Assembly (NCBI GenBank): GCA_010014835.2 | Contig: JAAAKB020000025.1 | Coordinates: forward strand, 505,310 to 528,496 | Direction of reading: 5' to 3' | DNA length: 23,187 nucleotides | DNA from: Apostichopus leukothele | Lineage: Eukaryota > Echinodermata > Holothuroidea > Aspidochirotida > Stichopodidae | In this document: positions 1 through 13,300 of the stretch, piece after piece | How positions within the stretch are numbered: the first letter of the stretch is position 1 | Layout: each line of letters begins with the position of its first letter | Notes under the pieces: model-generated | Seen by the model: the letters and a program-made list of their open reading frames with translations, nothing else | The model's database searches: none | What the model was told of the DNA's origin: nothing | Position numbers and translations under genes: made by a program

Positions 1-1370
1 TATTTGTTTTATACAACACCTTCAAATTTGGATATAATTGGATGTAAAATGCACTCATGCAACAGATTGTTTTGAACGGACAGGTTTCTCTGCTCTCTTA
101 CCATTGAAAAAAGTGCTATCAAAAAAGTATAACCCATGGTTCTATTTCAAAGAGTGCAATAGAGCGGATTTTGCATGCAATCGACGAGTAATTGACCAAT
201 CAAATGGCCGGAATATAATAAGGTGTTGTATAATAGGCTATAATGCATTTTTGTTAGCATTTGTGTTGAACACCAATTGGGAGAAATCATTTCAGAAACC
301 ATATAAATGCAACAGTACTGAGTTCGCACTAAACATGAATACCGACTGAGAAATGTCAGGGGCGAGGAGGGGGTGAGGGGTAGTGGTCAGATGTAATGTT
401 GGGTGGAATGTGGTGCGATGCGCGGTCGGATCTGTGCACCTTGTAGTGATGTGGGAAATCGCCCACCCAGTAAAGGGAATTTGCCCATTGTCCCCACGAA
501 AAGTAGGTGCGAGTATGGTGCATTCTGAGGGATATAGGCCATAAATTCGGTTTACTTGGTCTAAATGTAAGTTTGAGCTAATAGCTACTTGTGAGTATTT
601 TGTGGGGGGGGGGGGGGGGGTGGGGGGGGGGCCTTTCACCCCCACACCCTTGAATCTGCGCCTGTACACCACAATGTGACAGTGATTAGCAATGTCGATA
701 TAGCCCTCCAGTCAATTACGACTTTGATAGAAAACTGAGTTTATTGACTGACACTGCATTTTCGTCTTTCTGACCGTTTTTTTATCACATAAAACCGACC
801 ATATTTTAATTGTTGAAAATGACATCATTTGCCACGAAAAACTTGAATATTTTGTAAAGTCAAACTCTATTTTGAGCTGTTAACTAAATAAAAGTTACTA
901 TATTCCGTTAAATAATACGTCCGTAACCGCCCAAAAATATGGCATTGCATTGCTAAACCAATCGTGAACTTCGGTATGAATATTCATAAATACGAAAAAG
1001 GGGAAAAAATGCCCGGGGTAGCTGAACTTGAAAATAAACACAGCATGAGGTACCACTTGCACTCTGCAGTTGTACGTTACAGCTACAGACCAAAGGTATG
1101 TGTAACACAGTCAGGTCAAGACATTGACGAAGGGAACTGGAAGGAATATCAGCATTATACTCCGCGTTCTCTTGTGTCGGTTACATATTCGGGAACAAAC
1201 TTGGGGGTGATTTAGGGAGTGTAACTAACGTTACATAAGGATTCCAACGATCTTCTTTTGGACTGTTCTTAGCGAATCGTGCGCACGGTAAAACGTTCGC
1301 TCGTCTATTAACCTTGTACTTTGCTGTGTGTAATTGCAACTAATCCTGCTAACCACCGACTTGAGCCAAC
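1..1370. other. upstream flank / putative promoter and 5' UTR region
   Basis: I see no recognisable gene here. An 83-codon open frame at 964-1215 has no family resemblance and no splice support. A CCAAT-like string (aaccaatcg) lies near 956-964, and the last 100 bases before the ATG at 1371 could be 5' UTR. No clear TATA box or initiator stands out, so the transcription start is not called. Confidence 0.4.
604..631. repeat. poly-G tract with adjoining repeat-like sequence
   Basis: A run of 17 G, one T, then 10 G. It is followed by C-rich sequence and a short 'tctgcgcctg' string of a kind often seen at the ends of interspersed repeats. The homopolymer is directly visible. Its repeat origin is inference. 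Confidence 0.8.
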
Positions 1371-1382
1371 ATGAAGTTTCCG
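1371..1382 (+). CDS. candidate exon 1 (first four codons, MKFP)
   Basis: The ATG sits in a favourable invertebrate context (gccaacATGAAG). After four codons comes a strong donor, CCG|GTAAGT, in phase 0. Exon 2 can also start in phase 0. The join reads [15 protein letters not shown], which lines up plausibly with the family N-terminus of the form MKFDDLL..VG.FG.YQ. The case against it is that four codons are little evidence, the intron that follows is 4.8 kb, and the exon 2 acceptor is weak. The real start could be in another small exon. Confidence 0.42.
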
Positions 1383-4300
1383 GTAAGTTGGTCGAGAAAA
1401 GAAGATTCTGTTCCCAGTACTAGTAGTAGAGCAAGGTTAAGCTTTATACTAATACCTATATGATGCACACTGACAAGTTGTATCTGGGAATATGTCGTGT
1501 AGCATTATATTGTAATAGAACTACATGTTGTTGTTCAGCGATAATATATTTTGGCTTGGGCAATCTTTATATTTTAGTTATAACCCTAGCCCAGGGATAG
1601 GCCCAAAATATCTGTCAGCTGCTGGTACCCAAAATTTGCCTGACCTACTAGAAAAGAATTGCCCCCACCCCCCGCCTAAAAGCAGAATTTTAGCTGGGCC
1701 AGAGTCCAGCCTGTGTTAAAATGTAGACATTAATCGTTGGGCATGTTAAGTAACTACCATAGGAAATTTCTTATGTAGCCTAAGGAAACAAATATACAAC
1801 AACACAGGTGACAGGTATGTGTGTCATTATTTTGATAATTCATTGTCACAATATATTTGTTTTAACATCCATATGCTTTACAGTTAGTCTGTAATTTCTT
1901 TTCTTGACAAACACCAACATGCAAGGCTATGCATACGACACATTCATTATGAATTAAAGAGTATATGTGTATACCTAGGCATGCATAAGCTACTTACAAC
2001 TATAACAATGTACCTGGACAAAAGTTATAAATTGTCATCATATATACTTGAAGTAACTTTACCAGTACATTAACAACAATTGGTGAAATATTTGATAGAG
2101 ATTCAACCAAACATAAGTCAATCTGGAAATAAACCTCAGATGAAATGCCATGGTCTCAAGTAATACATGAACAAACAGCTATGTATTTTTACAGCAATCT
2201 CAGTAAGGGCACTAGATGCGACATTGGAATATACCTCAGTCATTGGATGGAGAGTTGAATGAGGATTTTTATACTCAGTCTACAGTGTGTTCGTTTATCA
2301 GATTTTCCTATGTATCTTGGTCATAATTCATGTAAATGTTGGGTCAGGAAAATGCATATGATGGTATAGAGAAAGCTCTTAAAGGTCATATTACTCAATG
2401 TTCTGACAAAAGAGTACGTAGAAATGAACCGGGGAAATCTTGCATTCAAGCTACCCGATGAATGATTTAGATGAAAAACAACAACCTGGGACAACGTTCG
2501 GGATAAATAGTGCATATCCATCAATACATGAGCACAGAATACATAAAATAACATTAATAGGCAGTCGATCAGATCAACCATGAGGTGGAGAAACATGCTG
2601 AAAATTGTGAAGCTTTACCGGTACAACTTTACATGACTACATAATTAACTACAACTGAAGAGAAGAGAAGAAGCTTAGAATTTTTGAAAAGCAAAAATAA
2701 ATACTGTCAACTCTGCTGCCAACTTAATACCCTGTAACAGTAGGCAGGTAGCGTGGAACGTAGAAACGCAAATTTGCATAGGGATGCCAGTAATATTCCT
2801 GAGATGGTCCGTGGATTGCCTGGCATGTATAATACAAATTCCCTAGTCACTATGTACATGTAACAAGTATGTACAGTGTTTATTTTCACTGTACAGACTC
2901 TACCAAAACCGAGGACAAAATAATATGAGTAAAACAATTTAAGCAAACCAAGAAACTTTCTTGGCAGTGTGCAACTATTACATCATACGATCTGTTTCTC
3001 TAGGTCCACTTTTGTATGGTACAAAACTGAGATTAATTTCAACTATCAATGTCTCAAAAATGTTGTGAAACCCCACCTGGATCCTTTGAATGTGTTATTT
3101 TCTCTTTCATTCAGTCAAAAAGGAATTTCCCCTTATAGTCTATATCCTTTGAAATTTATTAGAGCTGTTAAAAGTGAATTTTAGCTATAGCTAGCAGTTT
3201 GTAAGAATGCATGCTCCCTAAAACAAGTTTGCTTTAAAATACTTCTTAAGTTTAATACTATACATCCTATACAAATTCCCATGCAGCTATATTGAGGAAA
3301 TTAGCCAAAGAAGAGAGATAACAAAAATTGGGTAAATAATGCTGTGAGAGTGGCAGTGGAATTGTTAGTGACTATATTTTTGGACATTCTGGCATACATA
3401 TATGTTTGATGGAATATTGATGATCTTTGCACTTTTGAATGCCTTCATAGATAATTCGACAATACCTAAACCTACAATTAGAAATACATCCTTCCTGAGT
3501 ACACAGGACCCTATACCTGGGTACATAAATGATTCAGTTAATTCATGTGTGGACTTTATAAGCAGCAGTGTTACATTTGCAAGCAGTATAGTTCTGTACA
3601 AACTAAGCAGAACTCTATCTTCTCCTTGGCAACATTGTGCACACTACGATGTTCATAGCAAAGTCATGTGAAACGTACAACATTAGGGTTCGAGCTTAAG
3701 TATCACAACATGGATGTTTTCCACATGTGTATGTATGCACTTATAGTAATAGTATATTTGCATTGCTTTAATACTGTACATGATATGTACAGCAGATCTC
3801 TACCATGTCTGTGTACTGTACAGTACATACCCACCATTGCTGTGCACATGTTCAGGCAGCTGGCATTATAGTTCCATTGGGTGGTTCACATGACCTTTTG
3901 GAAATTAGGATAAAAAAAAATCAGAAGTCTGCGAATGGGCCAAACTTTTGGCAAAATGGTACATCGTCATGGTTATAAGTGGATTGCTGAGGTTGTGTTT
4001 ATGATGTTATGCAATGAAGCTTTAACATACTTGTATCAGCTGTGTCGATTTTGCAGACTTAACGTTCTTAATGTCTGTATATTATAGTTCCTTTTTCTTC
4101 TTCTAGCAAACCGCAAAATCCTAGTTTCCATTTAGCCAAAATTTTGAGGCCATATAGAATAAACGTACCTCATCATCCAATCAGAATGGTTGTAAATTTA
4201 ATAACAACCTTACTTACTGTACACAACCTACTGTAGGTCTAAGTGCTTTTAATGGTGAACTGAGTAAGAACTTACAGGGTGGTTTAGCCGGGCATTTCTA

Positions 4301-7300
4301 GCAAGTCCTAAATGTGCAAATTCAGAAAATTTCAATTTTTTGCAACATGTCTGCTCTAATACCTTAACTTGGCTTATAAAATGTTGTTGAAAAGTACCGG
4401 TACAGCAATTGGAATATATAGATTGAAATGTAAGAGTTGTCAATAAACAGAGATGTGTGAAAAATAGATCTTGGAGAAATTGCTTTGGGGTCCCAATTTG
4501 AGAGTCCATTCTGACAAGTTGCCCTCCAGACAGTTCAGGTAAGCCGAAATAAACACGAACGTGCTCTAAAACCTTGGATGTTGCTTTTTAAGCTAATCCC
4601 CAAATAATGATAATAATCATGCGATGCACATTCAAACTGAAGGGAAAAAAAGAAGAAAATAGTAAAAGCACTACTCACTGTAATTTCCTACATTTTAATG
4701 TGCAAATTGCCAAAATATTTAAAGTACAGTTTTTAGGCATTGTATTTGCAAACAGTCATTGATTCAAGGTCATTGAGCATTGAAATTGAATTACCTCATG
4801 TTAGCTGGAAAAGAGTTTTGGGAGTGGAAATTGCCTTGATGATGTTTCTGCAGTGGGGTTTAATTAATACCCTGGATAAACATATGCAATTTCAATAAAT
4901 ATATATATAGCATGCAGAAACTGTATAATACTTGGTCTGGCATATTAAATATTGCATGTCAGCTGCTTAATTAATTTATGCTATTTTTACCCCCCAAAAA
5001 TGAGAATGAAAAGGAAAGAAAATTTGGTAATTTTCTACTCAACATTCTAGTCAGTTTCATAGAGTGCATTTAATTATCTATGCTGTTTGGTTCCATATCA
5101 AAGTAAATATAAGATTTTGGAGACGACTTCTTTAAATTATTTGTCCTCAAGGATATTTACTTGACCATAAAACCTGACTTTCATGTTTTCATACAGCAGT
5201 AAAAGTGATGACGTATTGAAGACGGCCACTGATGATCCACTGTTCAATCTAGAATTTGAATTAAAAATACTTAGACAATTAAACAGCCAAGTGTGCAACT
5301 TTTTCATTTTTCAAGCCTTAATATTATCAAACAGTTTTGACTTAAGAGCAAATGTACAGTAAGTTTCCAAGTACTGGAGTACTGCATGCACAACCCGTTT
5401 GTACTGTACTGTATTTCTTCAGTGCAAATGATCAAGTGACGTAATCAAGTCGTTAGCAGAAGCTGTAGTACAGTTGAACTTCTTGTCCTTATAGCCAAGG
5501 CTCTTTGCTGCTCAAATATTAATCAACTCCTTGATCCAGCAGAGTTTTTGAAAACCTTCTCGTGATTGGATATCATCAGGCATCTTCCAGAAATGACAAA
5601 ATGGTTGCTGTTTGATCTACATGTGTAAAGAGAACAAAACAGCTCTAAGAAATTCTGCGCAAATACAATTAATTGGTTAAACTCGTTTCCCCCGACACTA
5701 TCAGTATACAGTAATTGCAGAGCAAAGAGAAGAACGTTGGAACGGATATATTATGCTTGGATTCAGCTTGGCATTGTTGTCAGAGTGCAGTGACGTAAAA
5801 GATGATGCTGTCGTAACATCATAGATCTAGTCCGTGAGCTTTATATTCTTTTAATTTATTCGCAATGTGTTGACTGGTTGAGATCGTGTGTCATTAATAA
5901 GAATTTTGTGATATTAGTAATAACAGGTGAACATGCACAGCTGGTGGCAAGTGAGGATTTCTTTTACAGATATTTAGACGATGGAAGAATATAGTGCTTT
6001 GATACACCCAATATTTTTTGTCTCGGGACAAACAAATCGGGATGGATGTAAATTGGATGTAACACTTTCTGTATCTAAACGTTTGTTACTTTGTGTCTGA
6101 TGTAGAGGATAACAATTGGAACTCTCTTTCGCAGGTCGAAGTTCAATTTGAGTTGACCGTACTGATAATTTTGAGGAGAAGGATTTAAACTTAAATGTCA
6201 ACTTTCACCCGAACGTGTTTTTGAAAGTATTCATTCTGCTTGAGTTATTCTCATTTTTGTTTTCTATTTGTATCCGCATGGTTCCAGTCTTTATCGAGGG
6301 CCCTTTTCTAAGCCGGAATGGTAATTGGCAGGCCATGGGCTGTGCGCCGAGCATTACTGTTTCCCAAAGTGGAGTTGTTTATTGTCGCGATACAGATGAA
6401 ACTAACTCACCAAGACATTCCTCATTCAGGTAAGGACTTGAGAGCTGGCTTCCAACATTCGTAGACTTTTGTGTAAAAATATCGTATTTTTGACCGAGCG
6501 AAATAGATCGACATGATTCGATCAGCTCTCATGAAAGTTTCTCCAAAGAAGACAATCTTCAAATTTTAAGTATACATTGTAGCAATTGTTGATTAATTAT
6601 GTTTCTGCTCTGCATAATTGGTGAACTTTGATTTGTAGACCTACTAGACCTACATTACAGTAAGTGACTGCCACCAATACAAACATTGCTTGGCTCTAGA
6701 AATCATTATACATGTTATCTTAGACATTGAAGTTTTTGAACCTCAAGTTGGTCTCTCGATCATGAAAGCATATGTATGCCGAAGAAAGAAGCATTAGCAT
6801 TTGATAATTTACCCATACTCTGAATGTGTACATTAATTAGTTCCTCTAAAGGTAATTCCAGTTTTAGGAAAGGAAAAAAGAAATGAGAAGCATAGACAAT
6901 TTTTGTTTAAATTTCAAAGTAAATTTTCATTTAGATCAGATTATAATTGTGAAGTTCTTCAATGGCACTCGTGGCAATAAAATTGTGTAATGTTGTGCGA
7001 TTAATCCGTATATATATATCAGAAGTGTGTAATACAAGTATTGTCAATTACCTGTACTGTGAGTGAAAATTTTGTGTAATTCTAGTTGTGCAAGTCTTTC
7101 AAATGAGCTGTTTTGTCAGTCTAACCTAAATTACAAAATATTAATAAAGATCATTTTCAGTTATTATTAGAAGAGGAAGGGGAGGGGGGAGGGAGGGAGG
7201 GAGGGGAAGGAAGCACCGAATCAATTTGGGTGATGATATGAATTAAAGGGACTAATCTTTCAATCGGATATTTCAACACAATAGACGGACAACATATAGT

Positions 7301-10300
7301 ATGTACTAGCCTTGTCTCTGACTTCCTCAAGATTAAAATTTTTGTCTTGTGAATAATCCTTAGGCCTATTGTATTGCTTGCAGGCAATGGACTGTGTGGG
7401 CATACAAACTCCCTGTGGCCTAAGCTATGAAAGATTAATTTTGTTTTGTCCTCCTTTTTGTATGCAGTAGGTAGTCTTGATTTAATGACATCCTATGACC
7501 CCTGACATTTATCAGTGCTACTGTATGGTTGATTCAATCTGTCCCCAGCAGTGCGAAAAGTGCTTTCTTTTATTGTAGAATATATATATGCATGACGTTG
7601 CATCATCTTGCATGACATCACTCCTAATTAATATATCATTAGGTAATACTTATCATTTTTGAAGGTCTCTTTCTCAGTCTTTAACTAACATTATATATAT
7701 GTCTGGTAGTAGTTGAATTTGATGAAGGAAAGGTGTTTTATAATCAAATCGTTATTTACAACAGACACAAAAAAGGAGTGGAAAGGGAATTTGATTCAAA
7801 TTTTCCTAACATACAGGTAACTTAACCACTTTTGAACTGTTTAGAAAAGTTGTTCTTTTGGCATGAATGTCATCATTTCCAATTTTGAAAACTTGTACTT
7901 TCGCTGAAAAACTCCTTTATCACAAATTAATATCCATTTCTCTTCAAATCATATATGATATCCTATCATATCATATCATATCAAATCATATCCTGTAATC
8001 AATTCAAGTTCATGGCAAATATATACACATGAATTACAGGTTGACTAATACAGGTTACGAGTAAAGTGGTGACTGTCCCGTTCCACGTTGGTATGTTTTG
8101 TGCGAAATACTATATAACTTAGCGTGATAAAACTAATGGAATTGAATTGCTTTTATATCGAATGATAAGAGGAAAGCATTACGGCATTTTGTGTCATCGA
8201 GTAAGGTCATTTTCTGACGGCCATTGCCCCATTTTTCCTGTAAATTTAATGAAATACAGTAGGCACAAAGAGTGCTCTCTGAATAGGTACTGATATTAAA
8301 ATCCATCATTACTTAGCATACATCTTTTACTGCATGTGGCTTTTCTTAAATCCTGAGATTTGTATTAAGTTGACTAACTATACAGTATTTCATACTATGC
8401 AGTGTAAAATGCTGTGTATGTTTGCTGAGGATCATTGCTATATATACAGTACTACCACTTGTAGAGAACTTGATTTGTCCCTCTGCATAGTCACATCCAT
8501 GAACCTTGAAATTAATATTTAAATAAAACCTGGATAATATCAAAGTTTATTAACAGTTACTCTCTACAGTATAAGACATTTAGATTTAGTGGACCGCTGT
8601 GAAATATCTGTGAAATCCATGCATGCTGAAATTTGAACATATATGTTCTATCATGGTGTGGGCTTTCTATGATCCTTGGTGTGGGGGAATGGGGTCATAC
8701 TGACGCCATGACGATCAATACGAAGTCGAAATTAAGTAATAGCATCCCTGTTTCTTCCCTCCACAGCCAACAGCAACATATTCACATACGTACAGCCACA
8801 ACAGAAGTAATTAAGTAATAGCATCCCTGTTTCTTCCCTCCACAGCCAACAGCAACATATTCACATACGTACAGCCACAACAGACGTTACCGCCGAGGCA
8901 GGATCTAGCCGGGGAGGGACGACTACGGTGATTTACCACGGACGAAAAGACAGAAGGGGAACAATTAGCGTGGAGGTGGAAACCCAGACCAGCAGGTCTT
9001 CATTTAACAGTATGAAGGTATGACATTTTAAAACACCTGTTGTCAAATTTATATATGTAACTTAGATCTTCTAGACTGTTAACTTAAATAGGAATATATT
9101 CCAATATCAGAAAATGGGGCAAATATAATCCCTAAATTTACTTTGGAAGAGAAGTGGTCTCATGAGAAGGAAGGGCAACGACAGGGGGAGCCGGTCGCTG
9201 AATGAGGTGCTTAGGTTGTGAGGAGACAGGTAAGCTCGTCACTCGTAAACCAGTAAGTTTTATCATTTTCAAGATGAAAACCCCATCTCAGTTGATTTTT
9301 TTCCCATCTACAAAAATGGTTAAAAAAATCAAATGAGGGGATGGGGGGGGGTGATGAATGGGAAGGGAGAAGGGGGAGAGAGGAAAAAAAGAGTACTCGA
9401 TGAGCAACAACTTACGTGAAAGTTGTATCAATGTTTTGCTGTATCGATCTTATAAGTTTCATCAAAGCGAAACGGATCTTAGTGGGGGGGCAGGGAAAAT
9501 TTACTTACAAGGGTCAGTTGAAATAAAATCCAAACATTTTGAATTTTAACGAACCACTGTTTCTCGTAATTGGTTGACGATCTGGAACGAAAAGATTAAT
9601 ACGAAAATTTGGGAGATTGGAAACGGCTGCAAACTTCCGTCCGTCTAGATATTCCCGAATGACTTTATTTAGAATTATGCAGAGCCGTGTTTATCCGTCG
9701 TCGGTGTGATAACAAGCTGTTTTGTTTGTGTCAGTATTCACGATAATTGTTGAGCCACTCAATGACACTCATACTGTGAGGGTGTTTGTTAAGTCGAGAT
9801 GCATCTGTTGAATAATTGACTCACTTTTTTTAGATTTAGGGTAGGTTGTCTATGTAACGCACCATTCCTGGATACTTCTCTCAACAGGTGTACACATATA
9901 AAAGTGTGTAGTCTTTAACTGCTTCAGGTTGTCATTCATTACACACCCAGTATGTATGATATCCACAGGACCACTGCACTGTGTATATACTGTGACTGTG
10001 AGCTGTATTATATGTGCATGCCTGCCATAATGACACTGGCCAAGCTACGGAGTCTACTAATNNNNNNNNNNNNNNNNNNNNNNNNNNNNNNNNNNNNNNN
10101 NNNNNNNNNNNNNNNNNNNNNNNNNNNNNNNNNNNNNNNNNNNNNNNNNNNNNNNNNNNNNGCAAGGCCCGGAAAGGGTCATTTCCGGCGATCTAGGGAG
10201 TATCTTTACTCAAAAAAAATCTGTACGCTCCGCGCCAAGCTCCGCTTAGTTAGTGTCGAAAGCGTCCCTACAGACCATTCTCGCCCCCGCCCCCCCCCCC

Positions 10301-13300
10301 GACCAATACCCCTAGCTCCGCCACTGGTCGTACAGAGGTAGAATGGGTACTACTGGTAGACCAACTTTCAGTTAAACATCACAGCCCGGTCAACACACAT
10401 TTTGCGCTATTACCATACGTGACGACCAGTTGCATGTAACGCTTACGTTAATTTCGAAACAACCAATTCATCGTCACAAAATACATAGAAATCAATGTCC
10501 AAAGAAATAAGCAGAAATTTGATGTGCACTTTTTGTTACATGTTTCTATGAGACCTCCGTGGCAGTTCACATAGGCGTGTGTCATTTATACCGTGTAAGA
10601 CCATGAGGTAAAAACAGACCATAACAACTCCCTGGTCAGACTGGACCGTTTCATTGCCACGTTTAACGTGGTTCTTGGTCGAGCAGAGGTTGGTTGTTTT
10701 GGTTGGACCTGCGCGACACCGAGGTTTTACCCGTTATCGCCCCCTCCCCGGCCCCAATTACTATAATCCGTTGCTACACGAGGTTTCACACACTTGGTTT
10801 CCTCGAAGTAATTATGTACATCGCTTTTACATTTAGTTATAACAACATCTTAATAAAGTTAATGTAAATGAAAGTCAAAGTCAAAAGTGAAAGTCACTTT
10901 GTGTGTGAACAGCGCCACCTTTATATACCCTTCATGCATTCGGTCAATATAGTACAATCGCGTGACTGCTCTGTTTTTGCGCACTATTTTGCGGTTTTCC
11001 GCTGCTGGGGTAACCCATTGTGCACTAATTTATGTTTCATTGTAAAGGACATCATAGACCGCAACAAGACGGGATTGATGTTACTGCATGTCACTTGACA
11101 AACAATCGCGACCTTTACAATTACATAAAAAGGAAGAATTCGCCTAATAAATTATACATCTTGTATGGTCCCTTATCCCCCTCCCCCCCACACCTACACC
11201 CGCCCAAACCTTCAGTTAGGGCAACTTGTTTAGTTTTTTAGCGAATAATTGTTGAAGTTTCTATAAAGAAGAAGTATGTACCTCAGGAATACCTAAACTA
11301 AGTATATAAACAAACAATTATTTTTCATTCTATAAATTTGAATGATATATAATACATCGTTAGAAAAAAATATGGCCATTGTTTGCATATGGGAATGTTT
11401 TTAATATCGGTCGAGGTGGTACGGTATTCATCAAGAAACGTCAAAATTACTAGGTATTAGCCTATATGAAATTGTGACAATTTCGCAGTTGCATATATAT
11501 TGACTTCACCTAACGGCTGTGCTTTCTATCTTGTATACACTTCTCTGCATCCCTCCCCATACCATGCATCTCACATCGCGAACACGAAGTTAACTTTAGA
11601 ACCCCACCAGCAAGATTCTGTATTGAATAACATTTGGTGGACGGTTTTATCATCCTTACCCCTCCCCCCCTTCCTCCCCTTTTTTTTACCCTCTTCTTTT
11701 TGTACGTTAATAATTTTTTGAGACGATTTTCGCGGAAAGACTGTCACATTGTGCTGCCTGCTGTGAACAGTATGCGCCATGAGAGTACACTAAGTCTTGT
11801 CACACTCCGGAAATAAGGGGGGGGGGACCCTGAAGTAGATTGGAAATGGTAACGGTTACGTATACGTGATCCCGAACATACTTTTTTCGTAATTTATTTT
11901 TTCTCCAATTGTTCGGAGATATATAACACGTTGACTTATTACCGATACCTTCATATGGAATTGAATGGGCAATCTATCCTATTACATAATCTATTCATAT
12001 AGTACTAAAAATGTTACTACTTTCTTTCTATTTTCAGTGGCAATTAGTCGGGGACAAGGCCGTGCTGGTAGAGTTGTCCCAATCATTATTCATGGTGGGC
12101 ATGATGATAGGGTCCATTGTTTTAGGTCAGATGTCAGATTCTTTCGGAAGAAAACCGATCTTGGTCATGTGTGTAACGCTGTCTCCTCTATTCGGTCTTG
12201 CCTCGGGATTTGTTCCAAACATTTGGCTCTTTGCAGCATTGCGAATCCTTATTGGATTCATTTGTCCAGTAAGTACTCGGATGACAAATTGATGAAGTTG
12301 TATATTTCACTTTCAAATAAATACCATATTTTTGGTTAGGTAAAGAGCCATAGCCATGATAACCACCCCATCCCCCACCCCCTCTCCCGGTGGCTTTAAG
12401 TTAAGCTAACTTTTCTCGTTTGGGTCCGAATATATTACATATTTTCACTTCAAATCACCACGTTATATTGTCAGTTCTACTTCATATTCACGGGGGTGTA
12501 CATGTTAAACTGGTTTGGTCTACTGGTTTCCTGCTCTTCTGTCATGTGTTAGCTAACACAAGGCCCTGAATCGTGTGTTACTTGTGTCCATACTGTATGT
12601 ATATAAGGAAAGGCAAGGGGCCGCAAAACTACGTTTGTGAAGTTACAATTGAGTACCTCTTCAAAGAATAAAATTTAGATGGTAACAAAAATCATTTCCA
12701 CCTCAGCTTGTCAGCACCCCTCCCTTTAATAGTTAACCCCCCTCCCCACCCCTTAGATGAAGTCGATTCTCTGAGGTGTTATCGTAAAATGAAAATGGAA
12801 TATTGATAGGCCTATAATCATGACTTCGATATAACGTATTCCCATCACGTTGAGCCCGCCCGCCTACCGAACTATAATAACCACGTGTTCATATTTCTGT
12901 ACAGGGTGCTATTCTCACCGCATATGTTTTAGCTTTGGAACTGTTTCCGTCCAAGAGGAGGGCTGCAGCTAGCATCCTCCTTTCAAGTTTCAACAGTGTT
13001 GCATATGTTGGGTTGGCCGGACTTGCCTACTTCATCAAGGACTGGCGTTATCTTCAAATCACCATAAGCGTGTTGAGGATCATTCTTGTACCGCTATGCT
13101 GGTAAGGATCAATTTAATCTGTTAATCCCTTAAATTTCACTTGTGAGTCTAAACGATTACTCCAATCGCAACCCTGACTCCCCTGAGGGTTTGGGCATAT
13201 ATTCGAGTATAGTCCCCCCTCCCTTCTCACCCCCACAGCCACCACAAAAGTCTAGACCAGCGGGGGGGGGGGGGTTGATTGTCTCATTTCTGCCACTTTT

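Larger units (their letters stand above)
6430..8845. other. intron 2 (about 2.4 kb)
   Basis: Bounded by the donor GTAAGG and by the second copy of a duplicated acceptor (ccctccacag). It contains a G-quadruplex-like purine tract (7171-7210), a pentanucleotide repeat (about 7949-7994) and short TA runs. No recognisable gene is inside it. Confidence 0.6.
9018..12037. other. intron 3 (about 3.0 kb, incompletely sequenced)
   Basis: It contains the scaffold gap and repeat-like sequence after it. It also has several C-rich or G-rich runs (around 9340-9375, 10285-10300, 11178-11190, 11660-11690, 11818-11827) and a short hairpin CCACGT-TTA-ACGTGG near 10659-10673. No convincing exon is visible. An exon lost in the gap cannot be excluded, but the neighbouring exons join in phase without one. 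Confidence 0.5.

Noticed and set aside
964-1215. 83-codon open frame upstream of the first exon
   Set aside because: It has no family resemblance and no convincing splice context, and its length is within chance expectation for this base composition.
2321-2596. 91-codon open frame on the minus strand in intron 1
   Set aside because: The hydrophobic composition looks like AT-rich noise. There are no motifs and no splice continuation.
3668-3700. B-box-like string (ggttcgagc) suggesting a tRNA or SINE
   Set aside because: No A box or cloverleaf could be built around it, so it is treated as a chance match.
8767-8818. Use of the first copy of the duplicated acceptor as the true start of exon 3
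   Set aside because: All three frames reach a stop before the end of the duplicated unit, so it cannot encode the transporter loop.
9932-10341. Open frames spanning the N gap
   Set aside because: They are produced by reading through N residues and do not represent sequence.
11965-12339. Alternative open frame overlapping exon 4
   Set aside because: It is an out-of-frame shadow of exon 4, whose other frame matches SLC22 proteins closely.
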